Assembly: GCA_022784805.1 (NCBI GenBank)
Contig: JALFYG010000036.1
Coordinates: forward strand, 1-11,703
Direction: 5' to 3'
DNA: 11,703 nt
Source: Spirochaetales bacterium
GTDB lineage: Bacteria; Spirochaetota; Spirochaetia; Sphaerochaetales; Sphaerochaetaceae
Below the pieces are notes generated by a model that worked only from the letters and a program-made list of their open reading frames with translations, ran no database searches and was not told the origin of the DNA. Within the stretch, counting starts at the first letter, position 1, and every line of letters starts with the position of its first letter. A program made the translations under genes and the position numbers. Shown here piece after piece: positions 5,545 to 11,703 of this stretch.

Positions 5545-5889
5545 ATTCTTCCTACAGAAAGACTCAAGCAGAGAGAAAGATGGATTCTCAATACACCATC
5601 CCTTGGTTACATCGTCATCGATGACGGAGCAGTAAAAGCAATCCTAAAAGATCATAAGTCTCTTCTTCCAAAGGGAATACTTGGTGTCGAGGGATTCTTC
5701 TTGAAGGGTGATGTCATTGATGTAAAGAATGAAGATGGAGATATAGTTGCAAAAGCTATCACCAACTACCAGTATGGCGAGATAGCTTTTGCCATGGGTA
5801 AGGACTCCAAAGAGATTCCTGATGTAATAGGTGGTGGACATAAGGTAGTCTTCAGGCCAGAAGATATGGTGGCGTATGAGCAGCTATAG
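5545..5889 (+). pseudogene. proB: Detached ProB PUA domain, in frame after a single TAA
   Basis: Directly after TAA 5542-5544, and in the same frame, 114 codons read as the normal ProB C terminus: ILPTERLKQRERWIL, then GYIVIDDGAVKAILK, KSLLPKGILGVEG, FFLKGDVIDV and a final KVVFRPEDMVAYEQL before TAG 5887-5889. Nothing is missing from the family alignment except the one codon now reading stop, and there is no frameshift. No strong start codon with a Shine-Dalgarno lies at its head; ATT 5545 and TTG 5701 are poor options. Possible states are a recent nonsense mutation (for example TTA or CAA to TAA), a sequencing error, stop readthrough giving two ProB forms, or an early split into two chains. 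The next gene begins inside its last codons. I cannot tell which state is correct. Confidence 0.75.
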
Positions 5890-6787
5890 AATCGTATTCA
5901 GTAAGCAGGACCTGGGATATAGAATATCTACCCTATATAGGCAGAAACAGTTCTCTATAGGAATCCTTGACTTCGGTACAAAAGAAGATTTGACCACTGC
6001 GCTCGATTGGTATCTTGAGAATATGAACCTCTCCATCCATGTGCTTTCAACAGAGTTCAAGATGGAGCAGTATGATATCGCCAAAGATTACCCTGAAGTG
6101 ACATTCATCGTATTCAAGAATGACACTACCACTGGTGAGTTTATCAACGCAATGGCTGACGAGTGCTATACCGACTATTTCTTTATAGTCCGCTCTGATA
6201 TGGAGGTCGTTGCTTTTGATGGAGAAAAACTATTGAAGGCAATGGAAGGTAAGGACCATCCTGTAGCCATTGCTCCTGTAATGCTCTCATCAAACTTGGA
6301 AGTAATGCCCACTATCAGAGCCCCATATATAAGAGGTAAGGAGATTGATCCTCAGTCTTTCCAGCCAAACACTGAAACTGAGAACTTGGAACCTACTCTT
6401 TATCCTGTTCTTTGCTCAGGACTCTATGACAGGGCACTGTTCCAGCGCCTGAGAGGTTATGATACTGAGATTCTTGGGGAATACTATCAAAGCTTGGACT
6501 TAGGAATGCGCTCTTGGCTTTTTGGCTACAAAATGTTTGTCACAAGATCCCTTGCCGTTAGATTCCCTAACCGTGTCTCAGTCATTGAAGACAGGAGTGA
6601 GTGCATTGGCATGAATCGTTTCTATACCAAGGCTTTCTCCATCAAGAGAATTGCTGGAAAGAACCTTGTCAGTAAATGGAAGCCATTTGTAGACAAAAAG
6701 GTTCTCTCTGAAGAGGTTAAGAAGAAGCAGGTTAATCTTCAGAAAACAGATATCTTTACTTTAGTTGAGAGTTGGGGAGAAAAATAA
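5876..6787 (+). CDS. Family 2-like glycosyltransferase
   Basis: The 303-residue soluble protein has a GT-A glycosyltransferase layout. An N-terminal Rossmann-like half carries SIGILDFGTKEDL (27-39) and EVTFIVFKNDTTTGEFIN (74-91). A short acidic motif RSDMEV (106-111) sits where GT2 enzymes bind the metal and nucleotide sugar. A C-terminal half has LCSGLYDRALFQRLRGYD (179-196) and EYYQSLDLGMRSWLFGYKM (202-220), the usual 'GaxlhxRxxFxxlGgFDE...EDvDLxxR' pattern. No membrane segment is seen, so it would act at the cytoplasmic face on a lipid- or protein-linked acceptor; donor and acceptor are unknown. Its ATG lies 14 bases inside the PUA reading frame, with only a weak GGTGG ahead. That suggests translation by coupling to ribosomes finishing the PUA frame. 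Its presence in a proline operon is not metabolically obvious. Confidence 0.72.
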   Translation: MSSYRIVFSKQDLGYRISTLYRQKQFSIGILDFGTKEDLTTALDWYLENMNLSIHVLSTEFKMEQYDIAKDYPEVTFIVFKNDTTTGEFINAMADECYTDYFFIVRSDMEVVAFDGEKLLKAMEGKDHPVAIAPVMLSSNLEVMPTIRAPYIRGKEIDPQSFQPNTETENLEPTLYPVLCSGLYDRALFQRLRGYDTEILGEYYQSLDLGMRSWLFGYKMFVTRSLAVRFPNRVSVIEDRSECIGMNRFYTKAFSIKRIAGKNLVSKWKPFVDKKVLSEEVKKKQVNLQKTDIFTLVESWGEK

Positions 6788-6788
6788 T

Positions 6789-6814
6789 ATTCCTAGTTAG
6801 GAATTTTATATTTA
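6789..6814 (+). terminator. AT-rich terminator after the glycosyltransferase gene
   Basis: ATTCCT (6789-6794) and AGGAAT (6799-6804) form a short perfect stem around AGTT, followed by TTTTATATTT. It starts two bases after the stop codon. The stem is short, so termination of the proA-proB-glycosyltransferase transcript may also rely on the hairpin at 6845-6864. Confidence 0.5.
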
Positions 6815-6836
6815 AAATTATGTATGTAATAAATTA

Positions 6837-6864
6837 TAAAACATCCGCACCCTTTTGGATGCGG
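6837..6864 (-). terminator. Terminator of the dinB-trmL-proC-serS-pncB operon
   Basis: In the - strand transcript, CCGCATCC (6864-6857) pairs with GGGTGCGG (6852-6845), eight pairs with one U-G wobble around AAAA, followed by ATGTTTTATAA. It lies six bases beyond the pncB stop. On the + strand the wobble becomes a C-A mismatch, but the stem still forms and is followed by AATATTTT, so it may act in both directions between the convergent operons. Confidence 0.8.
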
Positions 6865-6870
6865 AATATT

Positions 6871-8316
6871 TTAGATTTTGTCTTCAGCCATCTTAGCCTG
6901 CATGATAAGATCGCCTTTAAGGTTCTTGAGCTTTGTAGAAAGAGAGACTTTATAGATATGAGGGTTCACCTGTCTCTTATAAGACTTATCGAAATGAGAG
7001 AGCATTTCCAAACTTCTTTCCTGAATTTCCTTCAAGGAAGGAGATGGATTGATTCTCTTTCCGTTCTCCATCTGTTTCTTCAAAAGTGGTTTGATTTCAG
7101 CATATGTATTCTTCCTCATGACAAACATATCTTGAGTTGAGAATGGGTGGAAGAAGATGTGGTTTACACCAGTTTCAATTCTTTCATCGTTAAGTGCCAC
7201 AAGGTCTGCCATTGCCTGACCATTTTTATCGAAGAATCTATAGACTTGCTTGATTCCAGGGTTTGTTGTCTTGGAGTAGGAGGAAGAGATTTTGATGGTT
7301 GGAACATAGACACCATTCTCTTCCTTTGCACTGAGCTTATAAACGCCACCAAGGGCAGCCTGATTGCCTCCTGTCACCAGATGGGTTCCGATTCCCCAGC
7401 TGTCGATTGGGGCGCCATCGTTGATGAGAGTAAGGATAATCTGCTCGTTAAGGTCGTTTGATACGCAGATTGTAGCGTCTTCTAGACCTGCTTCATCAAG
7501 TCTTGCTCTTGCAGCTTTTGTCAAATATGAAAGGTCACCGCTATCGATTCTGATACCGATTTTCTTTCCCTTTGCCTTCTGCTCCAAACCGACTCTTATG
7601 GCTGCGTCGATACCAGAGCCCAAGGTGTCGTAAGTGTCGATGAGAAGAATACAGCTATCTGGATAAATATCTGCAAAGGCTCTGAATGCTTTGTATTCGT
7701 CACCGAAGAGCATAATCCAGGAGTGAGCCATAGTGCCTGAAACAGGGATACCAAACTCTTTTCCTGCAAGAGTATTGCTTGTTACATCACAGCCACCTAC
7801 GAAGCATGCGCGGGAAGCAGAGAGTGCACCGTCCATACCTTGGGCTCTTCTTAGTCCGAACTCCATGATGGAACCCTTACCTTTGGTGGCGATCTTCATA
7901 CGGGAAGCCTTTGTGGCGATAAGAGTCTGGAAGTTGATGGTATTGAGAAGAATAGACTCAATAAGCTGAGCGTCCAGCATATTGGTTTCAATTCTGATCA
8001 AAGGTTCCTGAGGAAAGGCAGGAGTTCCTTCATCGAAAGCATAAAGGTCACCGGTGAAGCGGTAGGAGGCAAGATAATCCAAGAAGCTTTCCTGGAACTT
8101 GCCCAGACTTCTGAGGTAATCGATATCTTCCTTGCTGAACCTAAACTCTTCCAGCTTTGTTACAAGCTCCTCCAAACCGGTGAATATTGTGTATCCACCG
8201 TTGAAGGGGTTTGTTCTATAGAACATGTCAAAAACAACTCTAGGATTCTGATGCTCAAGGAAATATCCCTGCATCATTGTAAGTTCATAAAAATCGGTGA
8301 CCAATGCGCTTGTCAT
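6871..8316 (-). CDS. pncB: Nicotinate phosphoribosyltransferase
   Basis: This enzyme joins nicotinate to PRPP, with ATP hydrolysis, to give nicotinate mononucleotide, the entry step of NAD salvage. The 481-residue protein begins SALVTDFYELTMMQGYF (3-19), the family's N-terminal signature. It continues with ATKASRMKIATKGKGSIMEF (134-153), GGCDVTSNTLAGKEFGIPVS (174-193) and GTMAHSW containing the conserved, phosphorylatable His198. LIDTYDTLGSG (225-235), RIDSGDLSYL and GIGTHLVTGGNQAALGGVYK form the phosphoribosyl and base pockets. Its ATG is two bases after the serS stop, with only a weak GAAGAA ahead, so it is probably translated by coupling as the last gene of the five-gene operon. Confidence 0.95.
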   Translation of the reverse strand: MTSALVTDFYELTMMQGYFLEHQNPRVVFDMFYRTNPFNGGYTIFTGLEELVTKLEEFRFSKEDIDYLRSLGKFQESFLDYLASYRFTGDLYAFDEGTPAFPQEPLIRIETNMLDAQLIESILLNTINFQTLIATKASRMKIATKGKGSIMEFGLRRAQGMDGALSASRACFVGGCDVTSNTLAGKEFGIPVSGTMAHSWIMLFGDEYKAFRAFADIYPDSCILLIDTYDTLGSGIDAAIRVGLEQKAKGKKIGIRIDSGDLSYLTKAARARLDEAGLEDATICVSNDLNEQIILTLINDGAPIDSWGIGTHLVTGGNQAALGGVYKLSAKEENGVYVPTIKISSSYSKTTNPGIKQVYRFFDKNGQAMADLVALNDERIETGVNHIFFHPFSTQDMFVMRKNTYAEIKPLLKKQMENGKRINPSPSLKEIQERSLEMLSHFDKSYKRQVNPHIYKVSLSTKLKNLKGDLIMQAKMAEDKI

Positions 8317-8318
8317 AA

Positions 8319-9599
8319 TTAGTTCTTCTTTTCGATTTTGTCAAAACCTGTATATGGTACCAGTGCAGGTGGAATAGTGATGGATCCGTCTTCGTTCTGG
8401 TAGTTTTCAATTACTGCAACCATTGCTCTGGAAAGTGCTACTGCAGTTCCGTTGAGCATGTGCACGAACTTGATCTTGCCATCGTCATCGCGGAAGCGGA
8501 TGTTGAGGGAACGAGCCTGATAATCTGTACAGTTGGAAGTACTTGTGACTTCACCATACTCACCTTCGTCACCTCTACCTGGCATCCAAGCTTCGATGTC
8601 GAACTTGCGGTATGCTGGAGCACCCAAGTCACCTGTTGCTGTATCGACGATTCTGTATGGGAGACCCAAGCCCTGGAAGATTTCCTCTTCGATGGCAAGA
8701 ATTTCTTTGTGGTACATCTCGCTTTCCTCTGGGAGACAGTAGATGAACATCTCAAGCTTGGAGAACTGGTGGACTCTATAGAGGCCCTTTGAATACTGAC
8801 CGGCACCACCAGCTTCTCTTCTGAAGCAGTGAGAGAGGCCTGTCATCTTAATTGGGAGGTCTTCCTTATTGAGGATGGTGTCTTTGTAATAACCGCCAAG
8901 TGTGATTTCAGCTGTTCCAACAAGACAAGTATCTGTTCCTTCGATTGTGTAGATGTTTGATTCTGCTCCTCTTGGGTTGAAGCCGATACCATTTAGAATC
9001 TCTTCCTTGGCAACGTCTGGAGTGATGAAAGGAGTAAAGCCATGCTTTACGACTATGTCCATTGCATAGCGCTCGAGAGCCATCTGGAGGATGACAGCCT
9101 TGTTCTTGATGTAGTAGAACTTCTGACCGGAAACCTTTGCACCCTTATCGAAATCGAGGATATCCAGCTCTTCACCAAGCTGTACATGGTCCTTTGTCTT
9201 GAAAGAGAATTTTGTAGGCTCGCCATAGAACTTGATTGCAAGGTTGTCTTTGTCTTCTTTTCCAATTGGAGCTTCAGGTGAAGCGTAGTTTGGAATAGTC
9301 ATGGCTTCTTTCTTGAAGATTTCATCAAGTTCAGTAAGCTTGGCTTCCTTCTCTGCGAGAGCTTCCTTGATCTCTTTTCCTTCCTGGATGTAGCGCTGTC
9401 TTGTTTCGTTATCAAGCTTCTGCTTCATCTTCTGGGCTGTTTCATTTCTCTTACTTCTGAGGTTCTCGACTTCCAAGAGAAGAGCAGCTCTCTCTTCCTG
9501 ATCTTTTACGATTTTATCGAGATCAACATTCATGAACCTGTCTTTGATGTTCTTGGAAATCTCATCATATCTGGTTTTGAGTTCTTTTACGTCTATCAT
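8319..9599 (-). CDS. serS: Seryl-tRNA synthetase
   Basis: SerS charges tRNA-Ser (and tRNA-Sec, if present) with serine. With this start the protein has 426 residues, typical for the bacterial enzyme. Residues 1-105 form the long charged coiled-coil arm that grips the tRNA variable arm. The class II catalytic domain follows, with the serine-recognition VGTAEITLGG (227-236), motif 2 HCFRREAGGAG around 257-267, LYRVHQFSKLEMF, and motif 3 GTAVALSRAMVAVIENYQ near 384-401. An in-frame GTG at 9612-9614 would add five residues, but GGAGG lies eight bases before ATG 9597-9599 and falls inside that extension, so I prefer the later start. The gap to the proC stop is only 15 bases. Confidence 0.96.
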   Translation of the reverse strand: MIDVKELKTRYDEISKNIKDRFMNVDLDKIVKDQEERAALLLEVENLRSKRNETAQKMKQKLDNETRQRYIQEGKEIKEALAEKEAKLTELDEIFKKEAMTIPNYASPEAPIGKEDKDNLAIKFYGEPTKFSFKTKDHVQLGEELDILDFDKGAKVSGQKFYYIKNKAVILQMALERYAMDIVVKHGFTPFITPDVAKEEILNGIGFNPRGAESNIYTIEGTDTCLVGTAEITLGGYYKDTILNKEDLPIKMTGLSHCFRREAGGAGQYSKGLYRVHQFSKLEMFIYCLPEESEMYHKEILAIEEEIFQGLGLPYRIVDTATGDLGAPAYRKFDIEAWMPGRGDEGEYGEVTSTSNCTDYQARSLNIRFRDDDGKIKFVHMLNGTAVALSRAMVAVIENYQNEDGSITIPPALVPYTGFDKIEKKN

Positions 9600-9614
9600 T
9601 TTGCTTTCCTCCAC

Positions 9615-10418
9615 TCATTTGGCGTTCCGCGTCATTTCTTCACTCTTTTTTACTGTGGCTTCTACAGCGCTCTGCACAATTGATGCAAATCCTCCATCTG
9701 TCAGTGCCTTCACACCTTCGATTGTTGTTCCACGAGGAGAGCATACCATAGTTTCCAATTCAATTGCACCCTTGCCGGTGGCCTTTTGAAGTTTTGCTGC
9801 ACTTTCAAGTGTGCCTGAAACAATGGAAAGGGCTTTGTTGTATGGTATTCCCTCCTTTACTCCGGCCATTGCAAGGTTATGCATGAAATCGAAGACGAAG
9901 GCTATTGCGCTGCCTGAGATGCCGATGAAAGCGGAGAATAGGCTTTCATCCAACAAAAATGCGTCTCCGAAGGATGATGCTATATCCATGCTCAATTCCA
10001 GCATCTCATTATCTATATCATCTCCAGCTGCCACAGCTGTCACGCTCTTTCCCACCTTTGCACCGATGTTTGGCATGAAGCGGATCACGGAATCACTCTT
10101 GAGATTTGATTTAAGGGTATCGAGATCCACTCCTGCGCAAATAGAGATATAAAGTTTAGGAGAAAGAGAACTTAATGTTTCATAGAATGCAGGTAGATTC
10201 TGAGGCTTTAAGGCTATGACTACAGCGTCCATTTCTTTTGCCTCAGAGATGGAAGAAAGAAGGGTGACAGGACATTCGTCCAAGAGGGCCTTTGCCTTCT
10301 CTATAGTGCGTTCATATAAGAAGACTTCATATTCTCCTTTCTTGGAGAGAGCGGTGGTTATGGCGCCACCCATGTTGCCTCCGCCGATCACAGCTATTTT
10401 ATATTTCTTCTTTTCCAT
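9615..10418 (-). CDS. proC: Pyrroline-5-carboxylate reductase
   Basis: ProC reduces pyrroline-5-carboxylate to proline with NAD(P)H, the last step of the pathway whose first two enzymes are encoded on the opposite strand of this window. The 267 residues contain the Rossmann motif GGGNMGGAI (12-20), the KPQN loop (71-74), RFMPNIGA (113-120) and the C-terminal helical dimer domain with CSPRGTTIEGVKAL (226-239). Two conserved spots vary: the usual GSGPAY is GISGSAIAF (166-174), and SPGGTT is SPRGTT. These look like lineage variants rather than damage, because the rest is intact. AGGAGG precedes the ATG and overlaps the TAG stop of trmL, indicating coupled translation. Confidence 0.94.
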   Translation of the reverse strand: MEKKKYKIAVIGGGNMGGAITTALSKKGEYEVFLYERTIEKAKALLDECPVTLLSSISEAKEMDAVVIALKPQNLPAFYETLSSLSPKLYISICAGVDLDTLKSNLKSDSVIRFMPNIGAKVGKSVTAVAAGDDIDNEMLELSMDIASSFGDAFLLDESLFSAFIGISGSAIAFVFDFMHNLAMAGVKEGIPYNKALSIVSGTLESAAKLQKATGKGAIELETMVCSPRGTTIEGVKALTDGGFASIVQSAVEATVKKSEEMTRNAK

Positions 10419-10427
10419 CTTTCCCTC

Positions 10428-10895
10428 CTATTCAAAATCAGGGTAATTCCATTGCCTAAGGCATTCATATACAGCAACGGCAACACTATTGGAAAGGTTA
10501 AGGCACCTTTCTCCCTTCTTTAAAGGAATTCTTAGAGCCCTGTCCTTATTCTTATTTAAAATCTCTTCTCCCAGTCCCACAGACTCCTTACCGAATATAA
10601 GGTAAACGTCTTCTGTGGATGGAAATGATATATCTGTGTATCTCTTTTCTGCGTGGGCTGAGAAGAACCAGCACTCTTTGCCACTGAGGGTAGAGAAGAA
10701 TTCTTCTTTACTCTGGTATTCAATCTTTTTTACATCTTTCCAATAATCCAACCCTGATCTTCTTACGGCTTTTTCTGAGATGTCAAAGCCAAGTGGGTGG
10801 ACTAGAACCAGCGTAGATCCTGTTGCAGCTGCAGTTCTGGCAATGTTTCCAGTGTTCTGAGGTATCTCTGGCTCAATGAGGCAAATGTAAATCAT
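10428..10895 (-). CDS. trmL: tRNA (cytidine(34)-2'-O)-methyltransferase
   Basis: TrmL methylates the 2'-OH of the wobble base (C34 or cmnm5U34) in tRNA-Leu isoacceptors. The 155-residue protein is a minimal SPOUT (trefoil-knot) methyltransferase with no extra RNA-binding domain, the normal size. Landmarks are IEPEIPQNTGNIARTAAATG (7-26), the family's RRSGLDYW (45-52), LIFGKESVGL (99-108) and IPLKKGERCLNLSNSVAVAV (123-142), which build the S-adenosylmethionine knot. The ATG has no Shine-Dalgarno at normal spacing; AAGGTG lies about 12 bases upstream. The gene follows dinB after 19 bases and leads into proC. Confidence 0.93.
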   Translation of the reverse strand: MIYICLIEPEIPQNTGNIARTAAATGSTLVLVHPLGFDISEKAVRRSGLDYWKDVKKIEYQSKEEFFSTLSGKECWFFSAHAEKRYTDISFPSTEDVYLIFGKESVGLGEEILNKNKDRALRIPLKKGERCLNLSNSVAVAVYECLRQWNYPDFE

Positions 10896-10914
10896 GAGAG
10901 AATTCTACACCTTC

Positions 10915-11703
10915 TCATTCTTTATGGGCAAGTTCACTCTCCTTTATTGATGCTGCTCTAGTAACAACTTTTCCATCTTTTGATAGATTAAGGATAGTTT
11001 TTTCCAAGTCTCTTAGTTTCTGTTTTTTCTCAATGAAGAATTCACCTTGTTCAGGGTTTTCTCCTTCATATACTCCTCCAAGTGCTACACCTAGGAGTCT
11101 GACGCCTGTGTTGTTATATTTCTTCTCCAATAATCGCTGTGCAATTCTATAGATATCGTCGGAGGAATAGATGCCGCTTTTAGGGGTTTCAGAGATGGTG
11201 AAGGTGGAGAAGTCACCGTAACGGAGTTTCACAGTCACAGTTCTTCCCACACTCTTTTCATCTAAGGCTCTGAACATGACGCTTTGGCTCATTAGTAGTA
11301 GTTCTTGGGATAGGGCATCTATTCCATATACGTCGGGCCAGAATGTCCTCTCTTCACTGATGGAATGGGATTTGACTTCACCTTGATAAATACCGGGATC
11401 AATTCCTCTGACAATTAAGTAGAGATACTCTCCACTTGACTGCCCGAACATTGAAATAAGGTCTTCCTTTTTATATTTTCTGAGGGTTTGGGTGGAGTTT
11501 ATTCCCTTTCTTTTGATAGCTTCCAGTGTGCTTTTTCCCACTCCCCATAGCTTCTCGAGGCCTACAGCGTCTATAAATTCTTCTTCCTTGTCCCTGGGGA
11601 CCACCGTGAGTCCATCTGGCTTATGAAAATCGGAGGCAAGCTTAGCAAGGAACCTACTGGATGCCACGCCTATTGAGACAGTGAGTCCTGTTTCCTTAAA
11701 GAT
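10915..11703 (-). CDS. dinB: DNA polymerase IV (Y family), partial: N terminus outside the window
   Basis: The frame is open to the right edge, giving 262 C-terminal residues; roughly the first 100, with the catalytic acidic residues, are missing. The first visible residues, ETGLTVSIGVASSRFLAKLA followed by SDFHKPDGLTVV, are the end of the Y-family palm domain. The thumb carries the helix-hairpin-helix LEKLWGVGKSTLEAIKRKGI. A little-finger domain follows from about SHSISEERTFWPDVYG to the C terminus, with VGRTVTVKLRYGDFSTFTIS and RLLGVALGGV strands. The GTG at 11665-11667 is the valine of SIGVA, not a start. Pol IV performs error-prone lesion bypass. The gene is the first of five visible in the - strand operon; its promoter lies beyond the window. 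Confidence 0.94.
   Translation of the reverse strand: MFKETGLTVSIGVASSRFLAKLASDFHKPDGLTVVPRDKEEEFIDAVGLEKLWGVGKSTLEAIKRKGINSTQTLRKYKKEDLISMFGQSSGEYLYLIVRGIDPGIYQGEVKSHSISEERTFWPDVYGIDALSQELLLMSQSVMFRALDEKSVGRTVTVKLRYGDFSTFTISETPKSGIYSSDDIYRIAQRLLEKKYNNTGVRLLGVALGGVYEGENPEQGEFFIEKKQKLRDLEKTILNLSKDGKVVTRAASIKESELAHKE

Noticed and set aside
5701..5889. Independent small gene starting at TTG 5701
   Set aside because: The sequence is the second half of the ProB PUA domain, continuous in frame with homologous sequence back to 5545; TTG 5701 has no ribosome binding site.
9600..9614. GTG start for serS at 9612-9614
   Set aside because: The added codons consist of the GGAGG ribosome binding site for the ATG at 9597-9599, and the extension precedes the normal SerS N terminus.
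1..11703. Mobile elements, phage genes, CRISPR repeats, tRNA genes, toxin-antitoxin or defence systems
   Set aside because: No transposase-like frame, terminal repeats, regularly spaced repeats, tRNA-like cloverleaf or defence-gene motif was seen. Apart from the short gaps and the region 3019-3496, the window is filled by recognisable housekeeping or metabolic genes.

Overview
The window is a gene-dense bacterial chromosome segment (roughly 40% GC by eye) with no insertion sequence, phage gene, tRNA, rRNA or CRISPR array. Protein style (Lys/Ser/Glu-rich, AGA and CTT codons favoured) and gene content suggest a host-associated anaerobe, perhaps a spirochaete of the Treponema/Sphaerochaeta kind. 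That placement is a low-confidence inference.

Layout. (1) Bases 2-193, + strand: the tail of a gene entering from the left, possibly of the lactate racemase LarA family, ending at a small hairpin. (2) Bases 244-2129, - strand: a two-gene unit of a ROK-family regulator followed by an aldose 1-epimerase-like protein, translationally coupled, with a promoter and an inverted repeat in front. (3) Bases 2233-3018, - strand: a TauE/SafE membrane exporter with its own terminator, promoter and 5'-UTR hairpin. (4) Bases 3019-3496: the only long non-coding stretch. It holds the tauE promoter, a candidate + strand structured RNA ending in a long wobble-rich terminator hairpin, and the proA promoter. (5) Bases 3497-6787, + strand: proA, proB and a GT2-like glycosyltransferase. 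proB is interrupted by one in-frame TAA exactly between its kinase domain and its PUA domain, and the PUA reading frame stays open afterwards. (6) Bases 6871-11703, - strand: a tightly packed run dinB > trmL > proC > serS > pncB, convergent with the proline operon. dinB runs off the right edge.

How the genes fit together. ProB (glutamate 5-kinase), ProA (glutamyl-5-phosphate reductase) and ProC (pyrroline-5-carboxylate reductase) together make the complete glutamate-to-proline route, but proAB and proC lie in opposing operons. The right-hand operon mixes DNA damage tolerance (Pol IV), tRNA modification (TrmL), seryl-tRNA charging (SerS) and NAD salvage (PncB), a housekeeping mixture rather than a single pathway. 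The ROK/epimerase pair points to sugar-responsive carbohydrate metabolism.

The two places most worth a second look are the split proB (5542-5889) and the structured non-coding interval upstream of proA (about 3119-3398). Everything else looks ordinary.
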